A program made the translations under genes and the position numbers. Positions 24,039 through 32,589 of a stretch of 44,455 bases of DNA are shown piece by piece (position 1 is the stretch's first letter; each line of letters begins with the position of its first letter). The stretch is from Cupriavidus cauae (lineage in GTDB: Bacteria > Pseudomonadota > Gammaproteobacteria > Burkholderiales > Burkholderiaceae): NCBI RefSeq assembly GCF_008632125.1, contig NZ_VWRN01000047.1, positions 1-44,455 of the forward strand, written 5' to 3'. The notes under the pieces are model-generated. The model saw nothing but the letters and a program-made list of their open reading frames with translations, made no database searches and was not told where the DNA came from.

Positions 24039-24056
24039 TTGTCACGTCGGTGACAA
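24039..24056. promoter_or_regulatory. Perfect 18-bp palindrome, candidate Crp/Fnr-family operator
   Basis: TTGTCAC-GTCG-GTGACAA has 7-bp perfect arms and a 4-bp centre. It lies 57 bp before the Crp/Fnr gene and 184 bp from the acyl-CoA synthetase start. The TTGTCA arm could double as a -35 for the regulator gene, with TTAATC near 24064 as a weak -10, which would allow autoregulation. Confidence 0.75.
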
Positions 24057-24113
24057 TTCCGGGTTAATCCCTAGCGGAGTCCCCGCCGGACTCCCGACCG
24101 GAGCCAAGCAGGC

Positions 24114-24782
24114 ATGCTCAACGACTTTCTCGACCGGTGCATCTGGGCCGCCGACCTCAGCGACGAACAGCGCCAGCGGGTGCGGCAGGCCATGTTCGTG
24201 CGCGAATACAACCCCGGCGATTACGTCTGCCACAAGGGCGAAATGGCCGAGCACTGGCTGGGCGTGCTGGAGGGGATCGTCAAGATCACCACGGTGTCGC
24301 CATCGGGCAAGTCGGTGACCTTCACCGGCGTGCCGACCGGCGGATGGTTCGGCGAAGGGGCCGCGCTGAAGCAGGAGATCCGCAAGTACGACGTGATGGC
24401 GCTGCGCCATTCGCGCATCGCCTTCCTGCCGCGCGAGACCTTCCAATGGCTGCTCGATACCAGCCTGCCCTTCACGCGCTTTCTGCTGACCCAGCTGAAC
24501 GAGCGGCTCGGCCAGTTCATTGCCGCGGTCGAATACGAGCGGCTGCTCGATATCGACTCGCGCGTGGCGCGCGCGGTGTCGTCGCTGTTCAACGAGCACC
24601 TCTATCCGGGCATCGGCACCAAGCTGGAGATTTCGCAGGAGGAGATCGGACTGCTGGCCGGCATTTCGCGCCAGCGGGCGAACCAGGCCCTGAAGGTGCT
24701 GGAGCAGCAGGGCCTGGTTCGGGTCGACTATGGCGAGATCGAAGTGCTCGATCTCGAGGGACTGCGCCAGTACGGCGAATGA
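24114..24782 (+). CDS. Crp/Fnr-family transcriptional regulator
   Basis: The 222-aa protein has an N-terminal cyclic-nucleotide-like beta-barrel (YNPGDYVCHKGEMAEHWLGV, GGWFGEGAALKQEI), a dimerisation helix, and a C-terminal winged helix-turn-helix with recognition region ISQEEIGLLAGISRQRANQAL. It lacks the N-terminal Cys cluster of oxygen-sensing Fnr, and the barrel residues differ from a classic cAMP pocket, so its signal is unknown. It is transcribed divergently from the acyl-CoA synthetase-Liv operon across an intergenic region with a perfect palindrome, and probably controls that operon and itself. It ends 10 bp before the stop of the convergent repeat protein. Confidence 0.9.
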   Translation: MLNDFLDRCIWAADLSDEQRQRVRQAMFVREYNPGDYVCHKGEMAEHWLGVLEGIVKITTVSPSGKSVTFTGVPTGGWFGEGAALKQEIRKYDVMALRHSRIAFLPRETFQWLLDTSLPFTRFLLTQLNERLGQFIAAVEYERLLDIDSRVARAVSSLFNEHLYPGIGTKLEISQEEIGLLAGISRQRANQALKVLEQQGLVRVDYGEIEVLDLEGLRQYGE

Positions 24783-24792
24783 GGCATCGGAT

Positions 24793-26940
24793 TCAGACCG
24801 GCACCTTTTCGGTGGGCACCTTTTCCGTTGGCACCTTTTCGGTCGGCACCTTTTCGGTGGGCACCTTTTCCGTTGGCACCTTTTCGGTCGGCACCTTTTC
24901 GGCCGGCACCTTTTCGGCCGGCACCTTTTCGGCCGGCACCTTGCTTGCGGAGGAGGACGGCTCCGACTGCTGGTTCGGTGCGCTGCCGTTGCCGAGCGAA
25001 CGCCACTGCCGCTGATCGCCCTGCTGGTTTGGCCCGGTCGGGTGAAACACGGGCAAGGATTCGAATTTGCCGTCCTTATAGAGGGTGACGGGCTTGTTGC
25101 AGTCGGCCTCCGTCACGTTGGCAAGCCGCGGGAACACGTTCTTGAGATCCTGCCTGAGCGCGTACGCCGCAGCCTGGCGCTGCGAGACCGGATCCGCCGC
25201 CACCGGGCCCGAACGCGCCGCGTCCTCGTCCCGCATGATGACGCGGTCCGCGGAGAAGTCGTTCTGGCCCGGGGCGACACGGGCTGCCCGGTCCGCCTCG
25301 CCTGCCCAGCGATGGAGGTAGGCGAAGGTCGTATTGCCGATCCGCAGATTGCCGGTCAGCTTGAGCAACAGATCTTTCGCCGCGTCGCCTTCGGGCGTGT
25401 CCTGGAAACGCAAATCCTCGCGGAGCGCCTGGACGCTTTCCATGACAAGCGGCAGGATTTCGTTCTGGTAGAACCGCCCGAGCGAGCTGTCGAAAACCGT
25501 CTGATGCAGTGCCCTGGCATCGCTTTCGACATCCTTCGGCACCTCGGCCAGCTTGATGGTCTTCCAGGCCCACTTCGCCATGTTGCGCTGTCCCAGCGGC
25601 ACGAAGCGCAATGCCTCGCCATCCTCGCGCGATGCGACCGCAAGCACTTCCTCGCCAGGCGCGTCGCCGGACAGGCGCTCCAGCAGTCCCGGCTTGCGTG
25701 TGAAGTGCACCAGCCGTACGCGCGCCGGCAAGGCGGAGCCCGCCGCGCGATCGGCATGCAGGGCCTGCGCCGCCTCGCCATTCAGACCGCATTGCCGCAC
25801 GACCTCGCGCACGAAGGCGGCGAGCCGCTTTCCGGCGAGATGGGGCTTGACCTTCTGCTGGATTTTCTCGATCAGCCTCTCGCGCGCATCCAGCACCGTC
25901 GATACCACGGGATCGCCCTTGTCGCGACACACGCCATTCAGGATGGTCTGAAAGCGCTGTGCCGCGGACGCACGGCAGGATGCCATGGCTTTGTCGACCG
26001 CGCGGGCAAGGGCGCGCCGCGTTGTCCGGGTCGGCTCCGGCCTGCCCTTCTTCACCGTGCAGATCATCAGCGGCCTGACGTCGTTATCCTGGTCATCCCG
26101 GACGATCGCGCTGGCCGACGCTTCCAGCAGCCGGGGCGCTTCGTCTTCGATCGTCGCCACCATGAAACGACCCATCAATTCGGCCATGTTCCGATAATCG
26201 CAGCCCTGTCTCTGGCCCTTGGCAATACGCAGCAACCGCTCCATGTCGCGCTGGACGCGCTCCTTCCCGTGCGTTGCGACGCTCGGCGCGTGAAGGCGAA
26301 ACTCGATGGCATCGCCCCCGCTCTTGAAGGACAGCACCAGGATGTCGCCCTCGATCCTGGTCTTGCTTCGGTCGATATGCGCCAGGCCCACCGGACCGCC
26401 CTCGGCACAGCGGATCCACGCATCGATTTCCCCGGGGTTCAGCGGCGCCAGTGATCCCAGCGTGCGTTCCGATATCGCGCGGTTCGTCGGCACCGCGTTG
26501 CCGCGCCGGTCGGAGGGGCCCTGGCCGGCTTCGGCGTTCCGCGCCTCGATGTCGGGCCACAGTTCGTCGACGATGCGATCGACATGCGCGCGCATGTCCT
26601 TGACCAGGCCAGTCGTGATGGTGGACCCGCTGCGCAGCGCCCGCTCCATGGTGCGCGTGCTGCTGCGGAAGAACAGAAAGTCCATCAACTGCATCAGTCG
26701 CGTCTGCACCAACGACTCGCCGTTCTCGAACTCGCGCCGGATGCACAGTTGCCGTGTTTTCCCCTTTGTGGCCCACGTCAGCGTGAAGATGTTCTCGCCG
26801 ATCTGAAACCTGCCACTCGGCTCCGCCCCGGCGGCGTTCTGCCCCAGGACGCGCTTCACGAAGTCGCCTGGATTGTTCCGCACCTCGTTGTAGAACTGCT
26901 CGTAGTCCGTCTTCTTCACCGTTCCGATAAAGGTCGCCAT
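24793..26940 (-). CDS. Unassigned 715-aa protein with C-terminal pentapeptide repeats
   Basis: I do not recognise this protein. It has no signal peptide and no membrane helix. It reads as a mostly alpha-helical, charged cytosolic-type protein with a beta-rich start (MATFIGTVKKTDYEQFYNEV) and scattered single cysteines. From about residue 650 it becomes polar and low-complexity (NQQGDQRQW, SAPNQQSEPSSSAS). It ends with three PAEKV and six PTEKV units and a final PV. The ATG at 26940 follows AGGA by 9 nt; a TTG 3 codons upstream is less likely. Codon choice and base composition look somewhat less GC-extreme than the flanks, and the gene separates the Crp/Fnr gene from hbd as if inserted. A secreted effector, a surface or filament protein, or a phage-derived protein are all possible; no hrp-type promoter motif was seen upstream. 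Confidence 0.8.
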   Translation of the reverse strand: MATFIGTVKKTDYEQFYNEVRNNPGDFVKRVLGQNAAGAEPSGRFQIGENIFTLTWATKGKTRQLCIRREFENGESLVQTRLMQLMDFLFFRSSTRTMERALRSGSTITTGLVKDMRAHVDRIVDELWPDIEARNAEAGQGPSDRRGNAVPTNRAISERTLGSLAPLNPGEIDAWIRCAEGGPVGLAHIDRSKTRIEGDILVLSFKSGGDAIEFRLHAPSVATHGKERVQRDMERLLRIAKGQRQGCDYRNMAELMGRFMVATIEDEAPRLLEASASAIVRDDQDNDVRPLMICTVKKGRPEPTRTTRRALARAVDKAMASCRASAAQRFQTILNGVCRDKGDPVVSTVLDARERLIEKIQQKVKPHLAGKRLAAFVREVVRQCGLNGEAAQALHADRAAGSALPARVRLVHFTRKPGLLERLSGDAPGEEVLAVASREDGEALRFVPLGQRNMAKWAWKTIKLAEVPKDVESDARALHQTVFDSSLGRFYQNEILPLVMESVQALREDLRFQDTPEGDAAKDLLLKLTGNLRIGNTTFAYLHRWAGEADRAARVAPGQNDFSADRVIMRDEDAARSGPVAADPVSQRQAAAYALRQDLKNVFPRLANVTEADCNKPVTLYKDGKFESLPVFHPTGPNQQGDQRQWRSLGNGSAPNQQSEPSSSASKVPAEKVPAEKVPAEKVPTEKVPTEKVPTEKVPTEKVPTEKVPTEKVPV
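24798..24942. repeat. 15-bp tandem repeat with a 45-bp higher-order unit
   Basis: Nine complete 15-bp units of the type GGCACCTTTTCGGTG encode P(A/T)EKV. Reading on the plus strand, three variants (ending GGTG, CGTT, GGTC) form a 45-bp block that is repeated twice without change. Three identical GGCC-ending units and a partial unit follow. This nested order shows recent block duplication. Confidence 0.95.
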
Positions 26941-27344
26941 GACTTTCAATCCTCATAGAGTGAATGAGGCGGTCATCGTACGGATCAAGGCCAGACCACT
27001 TTTCGGAAAGCGAACGATCCTTTCCCATGCCGTCCGGCCTCGCCGAACGCGTCGTCGCGCGACCTTCGCATTCGGCTTGCGCCGTGCGTCATGCGTCCAT
27101 CATCGACGGCATGCCGCACGGCCGGCACCACCGCGGTGTGCATGTGGTTGTCGCAACATCACCGCATGGCGCTGGAACAGGTCGCCCGAGGCGGCGTTGC
27201 GAAGGTATCGGGTTTCGCCGGCATGAAGGACCTGCCCCGCGTCGGAGTCGGCGGCCGCTTACGCGTTCCGTTACGCACTCCGTTACGCACTCCGTTACGC
27301 ATTCCGTCACACGGCGCGGTGTCCGTCATGCCGGCAGCGGATCG
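26941..27344. other. 404-bp gene-free stretch
   Basis: No believable gene is seen between the unassigned 715-aa gene and hbd. The part near 26941-27010 is visibly less GC-rich than the surroundings. A 12-bp array occupies 27258-27306. I find no tRNA fragment, inverted terminal repeat or integrase remnant. Confidence 0.5.
27258..27306. repeat. 12-bp tandem repeat before the hbd 3' end
   Basis: Four copies of GTTACGCACTCC (with GTTCC and ATTCC variants) lie 40 bp from the hbd stop codon. On the minus strand they read as VTEC repeats in an ORF with no supported start. Confidence 0.85.
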
Positions 27345-28205
27345 CTATTTCGCCGCGCTGTAGACGTAGACTCCCCTGCCCGTCTTGCGGCCGAGGTAGC
27401 CGGCGGCCACCATCTCGCGCATCAGCATGGCGGGGCGGTACTTCGGATCGGCGAACTCGGCGTACAGCACCTCCATCACGGCCAGCATGGTGTCGAGCCC
27501 GATCATGTCCGCCAGCGCCAGCGGGCCGATCGGATGATTGCAGCCGAGCTTCATCCCTTCGTCGATTTCCTCCGGCGAGGCCAGGCCCTCGCCGAGCACG
27601 CAGAAGGCCTCGTTGATCATCGGGCAGAGGATGCGGTTGACGACGAAGCCCGGGCTGTTCTTCACCGTGATCGGATACTTGCCGAGCTGCTTCGACAGCT
27701 GCTCGACCGCCGCGTGCGTGGCGTCGCTGGTCTGCAGGCCGCGGATCAGCTCGACCAGCGCCATCATCGGCACCGGGTTGAAGAAGTGCATGCCGATGAA
27801 GCGTTCGGGGCGGCTGATCGCCGCGGCCAGCTTGGTGATCGAGATCGACGAGGTGTTGGACGCGACGATGGTGTCCTCGCCGACCAGCGCATCGATCTGC
27901 TTCAGGATCTTGAGCTTGAGCTCGTAGTTCTCGGTGGCGGCCTCGATCACGATCTGGGCGGCCTTCAGGTCCTCGTAGGCGGTCGAGCCCCGCACGCGCG
28001 CGAGCGCCGCGTTCTTGTCGGCCTCGGTGATCTTGTCCTTCCTGATCAGGCGGTCCAGGCTGCCGGCGATGGTGGCGATGCCCTTGTCGACCGCGGCCTG
28101 GCTGATATCGACCATCACGACATCGAGCCCGACCACCGCGCACGCCTGCGCGATGCCGTTGCCCATGGTGCCTGCGCCGATGATGCCGACGGTGTGGATT
28201 GTCAT
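27345..28205 (-). CDS. hbd: 3-hydroxybutyryl-CoA dehydrogenase
   Basis: The 286-aa enzyme has the NAD-binding motif GIIGAGTMGNGIAQACA at the N-terminus and the catalytic region RFIGMHFFNPVPMMALVEL with its His. The C-terminal dimerisation domain contains KNSPGFVVNRILCPMINEA and GCNHPIGPLALADMIGLD. It interconverts acetoacetyl-CoA and (S)-3-hydroxybutyryl-CoA with NAD(P). GGGAGAC precedes the ATG at 28205. It lies in a leftward run behind the HIT gene and icmF; both mutase and dehydrogenase act on C4 acyl-CoAs, linking valine or butyrate breakdown to acetyl-CoA or polyhydroxybutyrate metabolism. Confidence 0.95.
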   Translation of the reverse strand: MTIHTVGIIGAGTMGNGIAQACAVVGLDVVMVDISQAAVDKGIATIAGSLDRLIRKDKITEADKNAALARVRGSTAYEDLKAAQIVIEAATENYELKLKILKQIDALVGEDTIVASNTSSISITKLAAAISRPERFIGMHFFNPVPMMALVELIRGLQTSDATHAAVEQLSKQLGKYPITVKNSPGFVVNRILCPMINEAFCVLGEGLASPEEIDEGMKLGCNHPIGPLALADMIGLDTMLAVMEVLYAEFADPKYRPAMLMREMVAAGYLGRKTGRGVYVYSAAK

Positions 28206-28217
28206 GCTGTCTCCCTG

Positions 28218-28290
28218 CTTGCGGATGGAATGGAAATGGAATGGGTATGGATGCGGATCGCGTGAATGCGGATCGCGTGAATGCGGACGG
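28218..28290. repeat. GGAATG and 15-bp ATGCGGATCGCGTGA repeats
   Basis: The gap between the HIT stop and the hbd start holds GGAATGGAAATGGAATGGG followed by about two and a half copies of ATGCGGATCGCGTGA. The start of hbd at 28205 is just outside the array. Confidence 0.8.
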
Positions 28291-28293
28291 GCG

Positions 28294-28710
28294 TCAGCCC
28301 AGCGCCGCGACGATGCGCGCCGCATGCTGCTGCAGCACCGCCGGGTCCTGCGGCTCGCTGGCGTGGCCGCGCAGCGGGCGGTCGGCGTAGCGCGGCACGA
28401 TATGGAAGTGCACGTGCGGTACGGTCTGGCCGGCGGCGGCGCCATTGAACTGGCCGATCGACAGGCCGTCCGGGCCGAACGCGTCGCGCACCGCGCGGGC
28501 GATGCGCTGGGTGGTGCGGATCGCGGCCTGCGCGGCGGCTTCGGACAGGTCGAACAGCTCGGCGGCGGCCTCCTTGGGCAGCACCAGCACGTGGCCGTCC
28601 GACTGCGGCATGATGTCCATGAAGGCCAGCGTGTCGGCGTCTTCGTAGACCTTGTGGCAAGGCAGCTCGCCTCGCAGGATTCGGGCAAAGATATTGTTCG
28701 GGTCGTACAC
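28294..28710 (-). CDS. HIT-family (histidine triad) protein
   Basis: The 138-aa protein carries the histidine triad motif HVHFH in VPHVHFHIVPR (about residues 98-102), preceded by NNIFARILRGELPCHKVYED and MPQSDGHVLVLPKE. HIT proteins are nucleotide hydrolases or transferases (HinT-like AMP-lysine hydrolase). I chose the GTG at 28710 because GGAG lies 6 nt upstream and the family N-terminus begins just there; the open frame extends further but without homologous sequence. It lies between icmF and hbd, separated from icmF by a strong terminator. Confidence 0.92.
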   Translation of the reverse strand: MYDPNNIFARILRGELPCHKVYEDADTLAFMDIMPQSDGHVLVLPKEAAAELFDLSEAAAQAAIRTTQRIARAVRDAFGPDGLSIGQFNGAAAGQTVPHVHFHIVPRYADRPLRGHASEPQDPAVLQQHAARIVAALG

Positions 28711-28886
28711 CGTGAGCTCCGGTTCGGGAATGCGCGACTGCGCCGGAATCGCGCCGGGGGCCGCTGGACTGGCAGCGATGGATCGACAGCCCGGCGGCAA
28801 GGCAGCGCCGCTTGCGAGTTTAACGCACGGTCGTGCGAATTCGCCGTCCAAGGGCGAGGCAACAGCAGGCCACCGCAGCAAGCGGC

Positions 28887-28929
28887 CGAAGCAAACGACC
28901 GCGCGGGACGTGGCGGTCCCGCGCGGTCG
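28887..28929 (-). terminator. Intrinsic-type terminator of icmF
   Basis: CGACCGCGCGGGAC (28896-28909) pairs perfectly over 14 bp with GTCCCGCGCGGTCG (28916-28929) around a 6-nt loop. On the minus strand the hairpin is followed by TTTGCTT, 31 nt beyond the icmF stop. The hairpin separates icmF from the HIT-hbd pair. Confidence 0.75.
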
Positions 28930-28960
28930 CTCCCCGCAGTCGCCGCCTGTTCGGCGGACG

Positions 28961-31900
28961 CTACATGTTCCGCCGATACTGTCCGCCAACCTCGAACAGC
29001 GCATGCGTGATCTGCCCGAGCGAGCAGACCCGCACCGCGTCCATCAGCACCGCGAACACGTTCTCGTCGTCGATCACCGCCTGGCGCAGCCGCGCCAGCA
29101 TCGCCGGCGCCGCGTCGGCGTGGCGGGCGTGGAATGCCTGCAGCCGCCGCAGCTGGCTCTGCTTCTCGTCCTCGCTGGAGCGTGCCAGTTCGAGCGTGGC
29201 CGGGGTCGGATCGCCGTCGGGATTGCGGAAGGTATTGACGCCGATGATCGGCAGCGAGCCATCGTGCTTGCGCTGCTCGTAGAGCATCGACTCTTCCTGG
29301 ATCTTGGCGCGCTGGTAGCCGGTCTCCATCGCGCCGAGCACGCCGCCGCGCTCGGCGATCCGCTCGAACTCCTGCAGCATCGCCTCCTCCACCAGGTCGG
29401 TCAGTTCCTCGATCAGGAAACTGCCCTGGTTCGGGTTCTCGCACTTGGCGACGCCCCATTCGCGATTGATGATCAGCTGGATCGCCAGCGCGCGCCGCAC
29501 CGACTCCGCCGTCGGCGTGGTGATCGCCTCGTCGTAGGCGTTGGTGTGCAGCGAATTGCAGTTGTCGTAGATCGCGATCAGCGCCTGCAGCGTGGTGCGG
29601 ATGTCGTTGAAGTCGATCTCCTGCGCATGCAGCGAGCGGCCCGAGGTCTGGATGTGGTACTTCAGCTTCTGGCTGCGCTCGTTGGCGCCGTACTTGTCGC
29701 GCAGCGTGACGGCCCAGATGCGGCGCGCGACGCGGCCCAGCACGCTGTACTCGGGGTCCATGCCGTTCGAGAAGAAGAACGACAGGTTGGGCGCGAAGTC
29801 GTCGATATGCATGCCGCGCGCCAGATAGGCCTCGACATAGGTGAAGCCGTTGGCCAGCGTGAAGGCCAGCTGCGAGATCGGATTCGCGCCGGCCTCGGCG
29901 ATGTGATAGCCGGAGATCGACACCGAGTAGAAGTTGCGCACCTGATGATCGACGAAGTACTGCTGGATGTCGCCCATCACCTTCAGCGAGAACTCGGTCG
30001 AGAAGATGCAGGTGTTCTGGCCCTGGTCCTCCTTCAGGATGTCGGCCTGCACGGTGCCGCGCACGTTCTGCAGCACCATCGCGCGGATCTTCGCCGCCTC
30101 GCCGGCATCGGGCTCGCGGCCCTGCTCGCGGCGGAAGCGGTCGAGCTGCTGATCGATCGCGGTGTTCATGAACATCGCCAGGATCGCCGGCGCCGGGCCG
30201 TTGATCGTCATCGACACCGAGGTCTGCGGATCGATCAGGTCGAAGCCGTCGTACAGCACCTTCATGTCGTCGAGCGTCGCGATCGAGACGCCCGAATTGC
30301 CGACCTTGCCGTAGATGTCGGGTCGCAGGTCCGGGTCCTCGCCGTACAGCGTGACCGAATCGAAGGCCGTCGACAGCCGCTTGGCCGGCATGCCCTCGGA
30401 AACCAGCTTGAAGCGGCGGTTGGTGCGGAAGGCATCGCCCTCGCCGGCGAACATCCGCGTCGGGTCCTCGTTCTCGCGCTTGAAGGGGAACACGCCCGCG
30501 GTGTAGGGGAAATAGCCCGGCAGGTTCTCGCGCATCAGCCAGCGCAGCAGCTCGCCCTCGTCGGTAAAGCGCGGCAGCACGACCTTGCGCAGCCGCGTGC
30601 CCGACAGCGTGGTGGTGACGAGCCCGGTGCGCAGGTCCTTGCCGCGGATCGTCACCACGTGCTCGTCGCCGCTGTAGGCTTCGCGCAGCGCGGGCCAGCC
30701 GGCCAGCAGCGCGCGCTCGGTCTCGCCCAGCGCGCCGTCGCGCGCGGCTTCGAGCGTCTCCAATGCCTGCAAGGCCTGCGGTGCCTGCCGCGCATCGGCG
30801 CCCGCGGCAGCCGAGGCCTCCGCCAGCATCCGCCGTGCCTCGCGCAACTGCTGCCGCTCGCGCGCGATCGCGCTCTGCGCCGCAACCCGCTTGTGATACG
30901 CCCGCACGGTATCAGCCAGCTCGGCCAGATAGCGGCTGCGCGCCGGCGGCACGATCGCGTTGCGGCCGGTGCTCTGCCGTCCCGCCAGCCGCGGCAGCGT
31001 GCCGTCGCGCAGCACCAGGCCGCGCTGGGCCAGCGCCTCGCGCAGGCCCAGGTACAGCATCGTCACGCCGTCGTCGTTGAAGCGCGAGGCCTGGGTGCCG
31101 TAGACCGGCATGTCCTCGGCGCGCGCGTGCCATTGCTCGCGGTTGCGCTGCATCTGCTTGGCGACGTCGCGCCACGCGTCCTGCGCGCCCTTGCGGTCGA
31201 ACTTGTTGATCGCGACGAAGTCGGCGAAGTCCAGCATGTCGATCTTCTCGAGCTGGCTGGCGGCGCCGAACTCGGGCGTCATCACGTACAGCGACAGGTC
31301 GACATGGGGGACGATCGCCGCGTCGCCCTGACCGATGCCCGAGGTCTCGACGACGATCAGGTCGAAGCCGGCGACCTTGCAGGCCGCCAGCGCGTCCGGC
31401 AGGGCGCGCGACACCTCGCTGGCGGCATCGCGCGTGGCCAGCGAGCGCATGTAGATCTGCGGATGGTGGATCGCGTTCATGCGGATCCGGTCCCCCAGCA
31501 GCGCGCCGCCGGTACGCCGGCGCGACGGGTCGATCGAGATCACGGCGATGCGCAGGCTGTCCTGCTGGTCGAGCCGGAAGCGGCGGATCAGCTCGTCGGT
31601 CAGCGACGATTTGCCGGCGCCGCCGGTGCCGGTCACGCCGAGCACCGGGGTCGCGATGCGGGCGGCATCCGCATGCAGCGCGGCGGCCAGGGCCGGATCG
31701 GCCTTGCCGTTCTCCAGCACGGTGATCCATTGCGCCAGCGCGCGGCGATCGCCCGCGCGCAGCGAGTCCAGCGTCGCGGGCGCATGGCGCGACAGGTCGA
31801 AGTCGCAGCGCCGCACCATGTCGGCGATCATGCCGGCCAGGCCCAGGCGCTGGCCGTCCTCAGGGCTGTAGATGCGCGCCACGCCGTAGTCCTGCAGCTC

Positions 31901-32293
31901 GCGGATCTCCGCCGGCACGATCACGCCGCCGCCGCCTCCGAACACCTGGATATGGGCGCCGCCGCGCTCGCGCAGCAGGTCGACCATGTACTTGAAGTAT
32001 TCGACGTGGCCGCCCTGGTAGCTCGAGACGGCGATGCCCTGCACGTCCTCCTGCAGCGCGGCGGCGACGACTTCCTCGACGGAGCGGTTGTGGCCGAGGT
32101 GGATCACCTCGCAGCCCTGCGCCTGCAGGATGCGGCGCATGATGTTGATCGAAGCATCGTGGCCGTCGAACAAGGATGCGGCCGTCACGAAACGGACCTT
32201 GTGGGTCGGCGCGCCGGCGGGCGCGGGTGCCAGCGCCACGGTGGCGGCTTCGGCTTCGGCGCCTGCCTTGCGCAGGTCGGACAGATCGGTCAT
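28961..32293 (-). CDS. icmF: Fused isobutyryl-CoA mutase (IcmF)
   Basis: The 1110-aa protein has three parts: an N-terminal B12-binding domain (about residues 30-160) with [13 protein letters not shown], whose His should coordinate cobalt; a central MeaB-like G3E GTPase with P-loop [12 protein letters not shown] near 218 and INKFDRKG; and a C-terminal acyl-CoA mutase barrel ([40 protein letters not shown]). IcmF interconverts isobutyryl-CoA and butyryl-CoA (some also isovaleryl/pivalyl-CoA) using adenosylcobalamin; the GTPase part guards cofactor loading. The size matches characterised IcmF (about 1090). The ATG at 32293 follows GGAG closely. No B12 riboswitch was recognised upstream. A 14-bp hairpin terminator follows the gene. 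Confidence 0.96.
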   Translation of the reverse strand: MTDLSDLRKAGAEAEAATVALAPAPAGAPTHKVRFVTAASLFDGHDASINIMRRILQAQGCEVIHLGHNRSVEEVVAAALQEDVQGIAVSSYQGGHVEYFKYMVDLLRERGGAHIQVFGGGGGVIVPAEIRELQDYGVARIYSPEDGQRLGLAGMIADMVRRCDFDLSRHAPATLDSLRAGDRRALAQWITVLENGKADPALAAALHADAARIATPVLGVTGTGGAGKSSLTDELIRRFRLDQQDSLRIAVISIDPSRRRTGGALLGDRIRMNAIHHPQIYMRSLATRDAASEVSRALPDALAACKVAGFDLIVVETSGIGQGDAAIVPHVDLSLYVMTPEFGAASQLEKIDMLDFADFVAINKFDRKGAQDAWRDVAKQMQRNREQWHARAEDMPVYGTQASRFNDDGVTMLYLGLREALAQRGLVLRDGTLPRLAGRQSTGRNAIVPPARSRYLAELADTVRAYHKRVAAQSAIARERQQLREARRMLAEASAAAGADARQAPQALQALETLEAARDGALGETERALLAGWPALREAYSGDEHVVTIRGKDLRTGLVTTTLSGTRLRKVVLPRFTDEGELLRWLMRENLPGYFPYTAGVFPFKRENEDPTRMFAGEGDAFRTNRRFKLVSEGMPAKRLSTAFDSVTLYGEDPDLRPDIYGKVGNSGVSIATLDDMKVLYDGFDLIDPQTSVSMTINGPAPAILAMFMNTAIDQQLDRFRREQGREPDAGEAAKIRAMVLQNVRGTVQADILKEDQGQNTCIFSTEFSLKVMGDIQQYFVDHQVRNFYSVSISGYHIAEAGANPISQLAFTLANGFTYVEAYLARGMHIDDFAPNLSFFFSNGMDPEYSVLGRVARRIWAVTLRDKYGANERSQKLKYHIQTSGRSLHAQEIDFNDIRTTLQALIAIYDNCNSLHTNAYDEAITTPTAESVRRALAIQLIINREWGVAKCENPNQGSFLIEELTDLVEEAMLQEFERIAERGGVLGAMETGYQRAKIQEESMLYEQRKHDGSLPIIGVNTFRNPDGDPTPATLELARSSEDEKQSQLRRLQAFHARHADAAPAMLARLRQAVIDDENVFAVLMDAVRVCSLGQITHALFEVGGQYRRNM

Positions 32294-32426
32294 GGTCTCC
32301 ACCCGGTGAGGCCGGGAGCGGCGGACAGACTGCGCCGCCGAAGCACCGGCCATCGCGTTGTGCGGCCATTGCTGGCCATATTGTCTGGGGTTGCCCGCGC
32401 CGGCGGTGCCGCCGGTGGGCCAGTCG

Positions 32427-32456
32427 ATTGTAGGCCCATCCCGCCGGGCGTGACCA
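32427..32456 (-). promoter_or_regulatory. Candidate promoter for icmF
   Basis: On the minus strand TGGTCA (32456-32451) and TACAAT (32432-32427) are separated by 18 bp. Transcription would start near 32420, about 127 nt before icmF. Confidence 0.45.
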
Positions 32457-32474
32457 GCGGGCAGCAAACGGCAC

Positions 32475-32501
32475 GTGACGCCCCCTGCCTTCGGCTACAA
32501 T
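32475..32501 (+). promoter_or_regulatory. Candidate promoter for the secreted-protein gene
   Basis: TACAAT at 32496-32501 is preceded by GTGACG at 32475-32480 with a short 15-bp spacer. It would give a leader of about 80 nt. Confidence 0.4.
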
Positions 32502-32589
32502 CGAGAACATCCGCCGGGACTCGGACCTCCGGTCGGCACAACAAAGGACACGCACAGCCGGCCGTGTCGACCTATTGAAGGGGATTCCT

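Noticed and set aside
24798..24942. CRISPR-like array
   Set aside because: Units are contiguous 15-mers without spacers and in frame with a protein; no cas genes are present. The same applies to the other arrays.
26941..27100. hrp-type (TTCG-N16-TTCG) effector promoter before the 715-aa gene
   Set aside because: CGAA words on the relevant strand are 29 bp apart rather than 16, so there is no support for type III regulation.
27089..27310. Minus-strand ORF with VTEC repeats
   Set aside because: It is created by the 12-bp array and has no ribosome binding site or family resemblance.
32294..32589. Cobalamin riboswitch upstream of icmF
   Set aside because: The leader of about 130 nt shows no B12-box or recognisable riboswitch fold.
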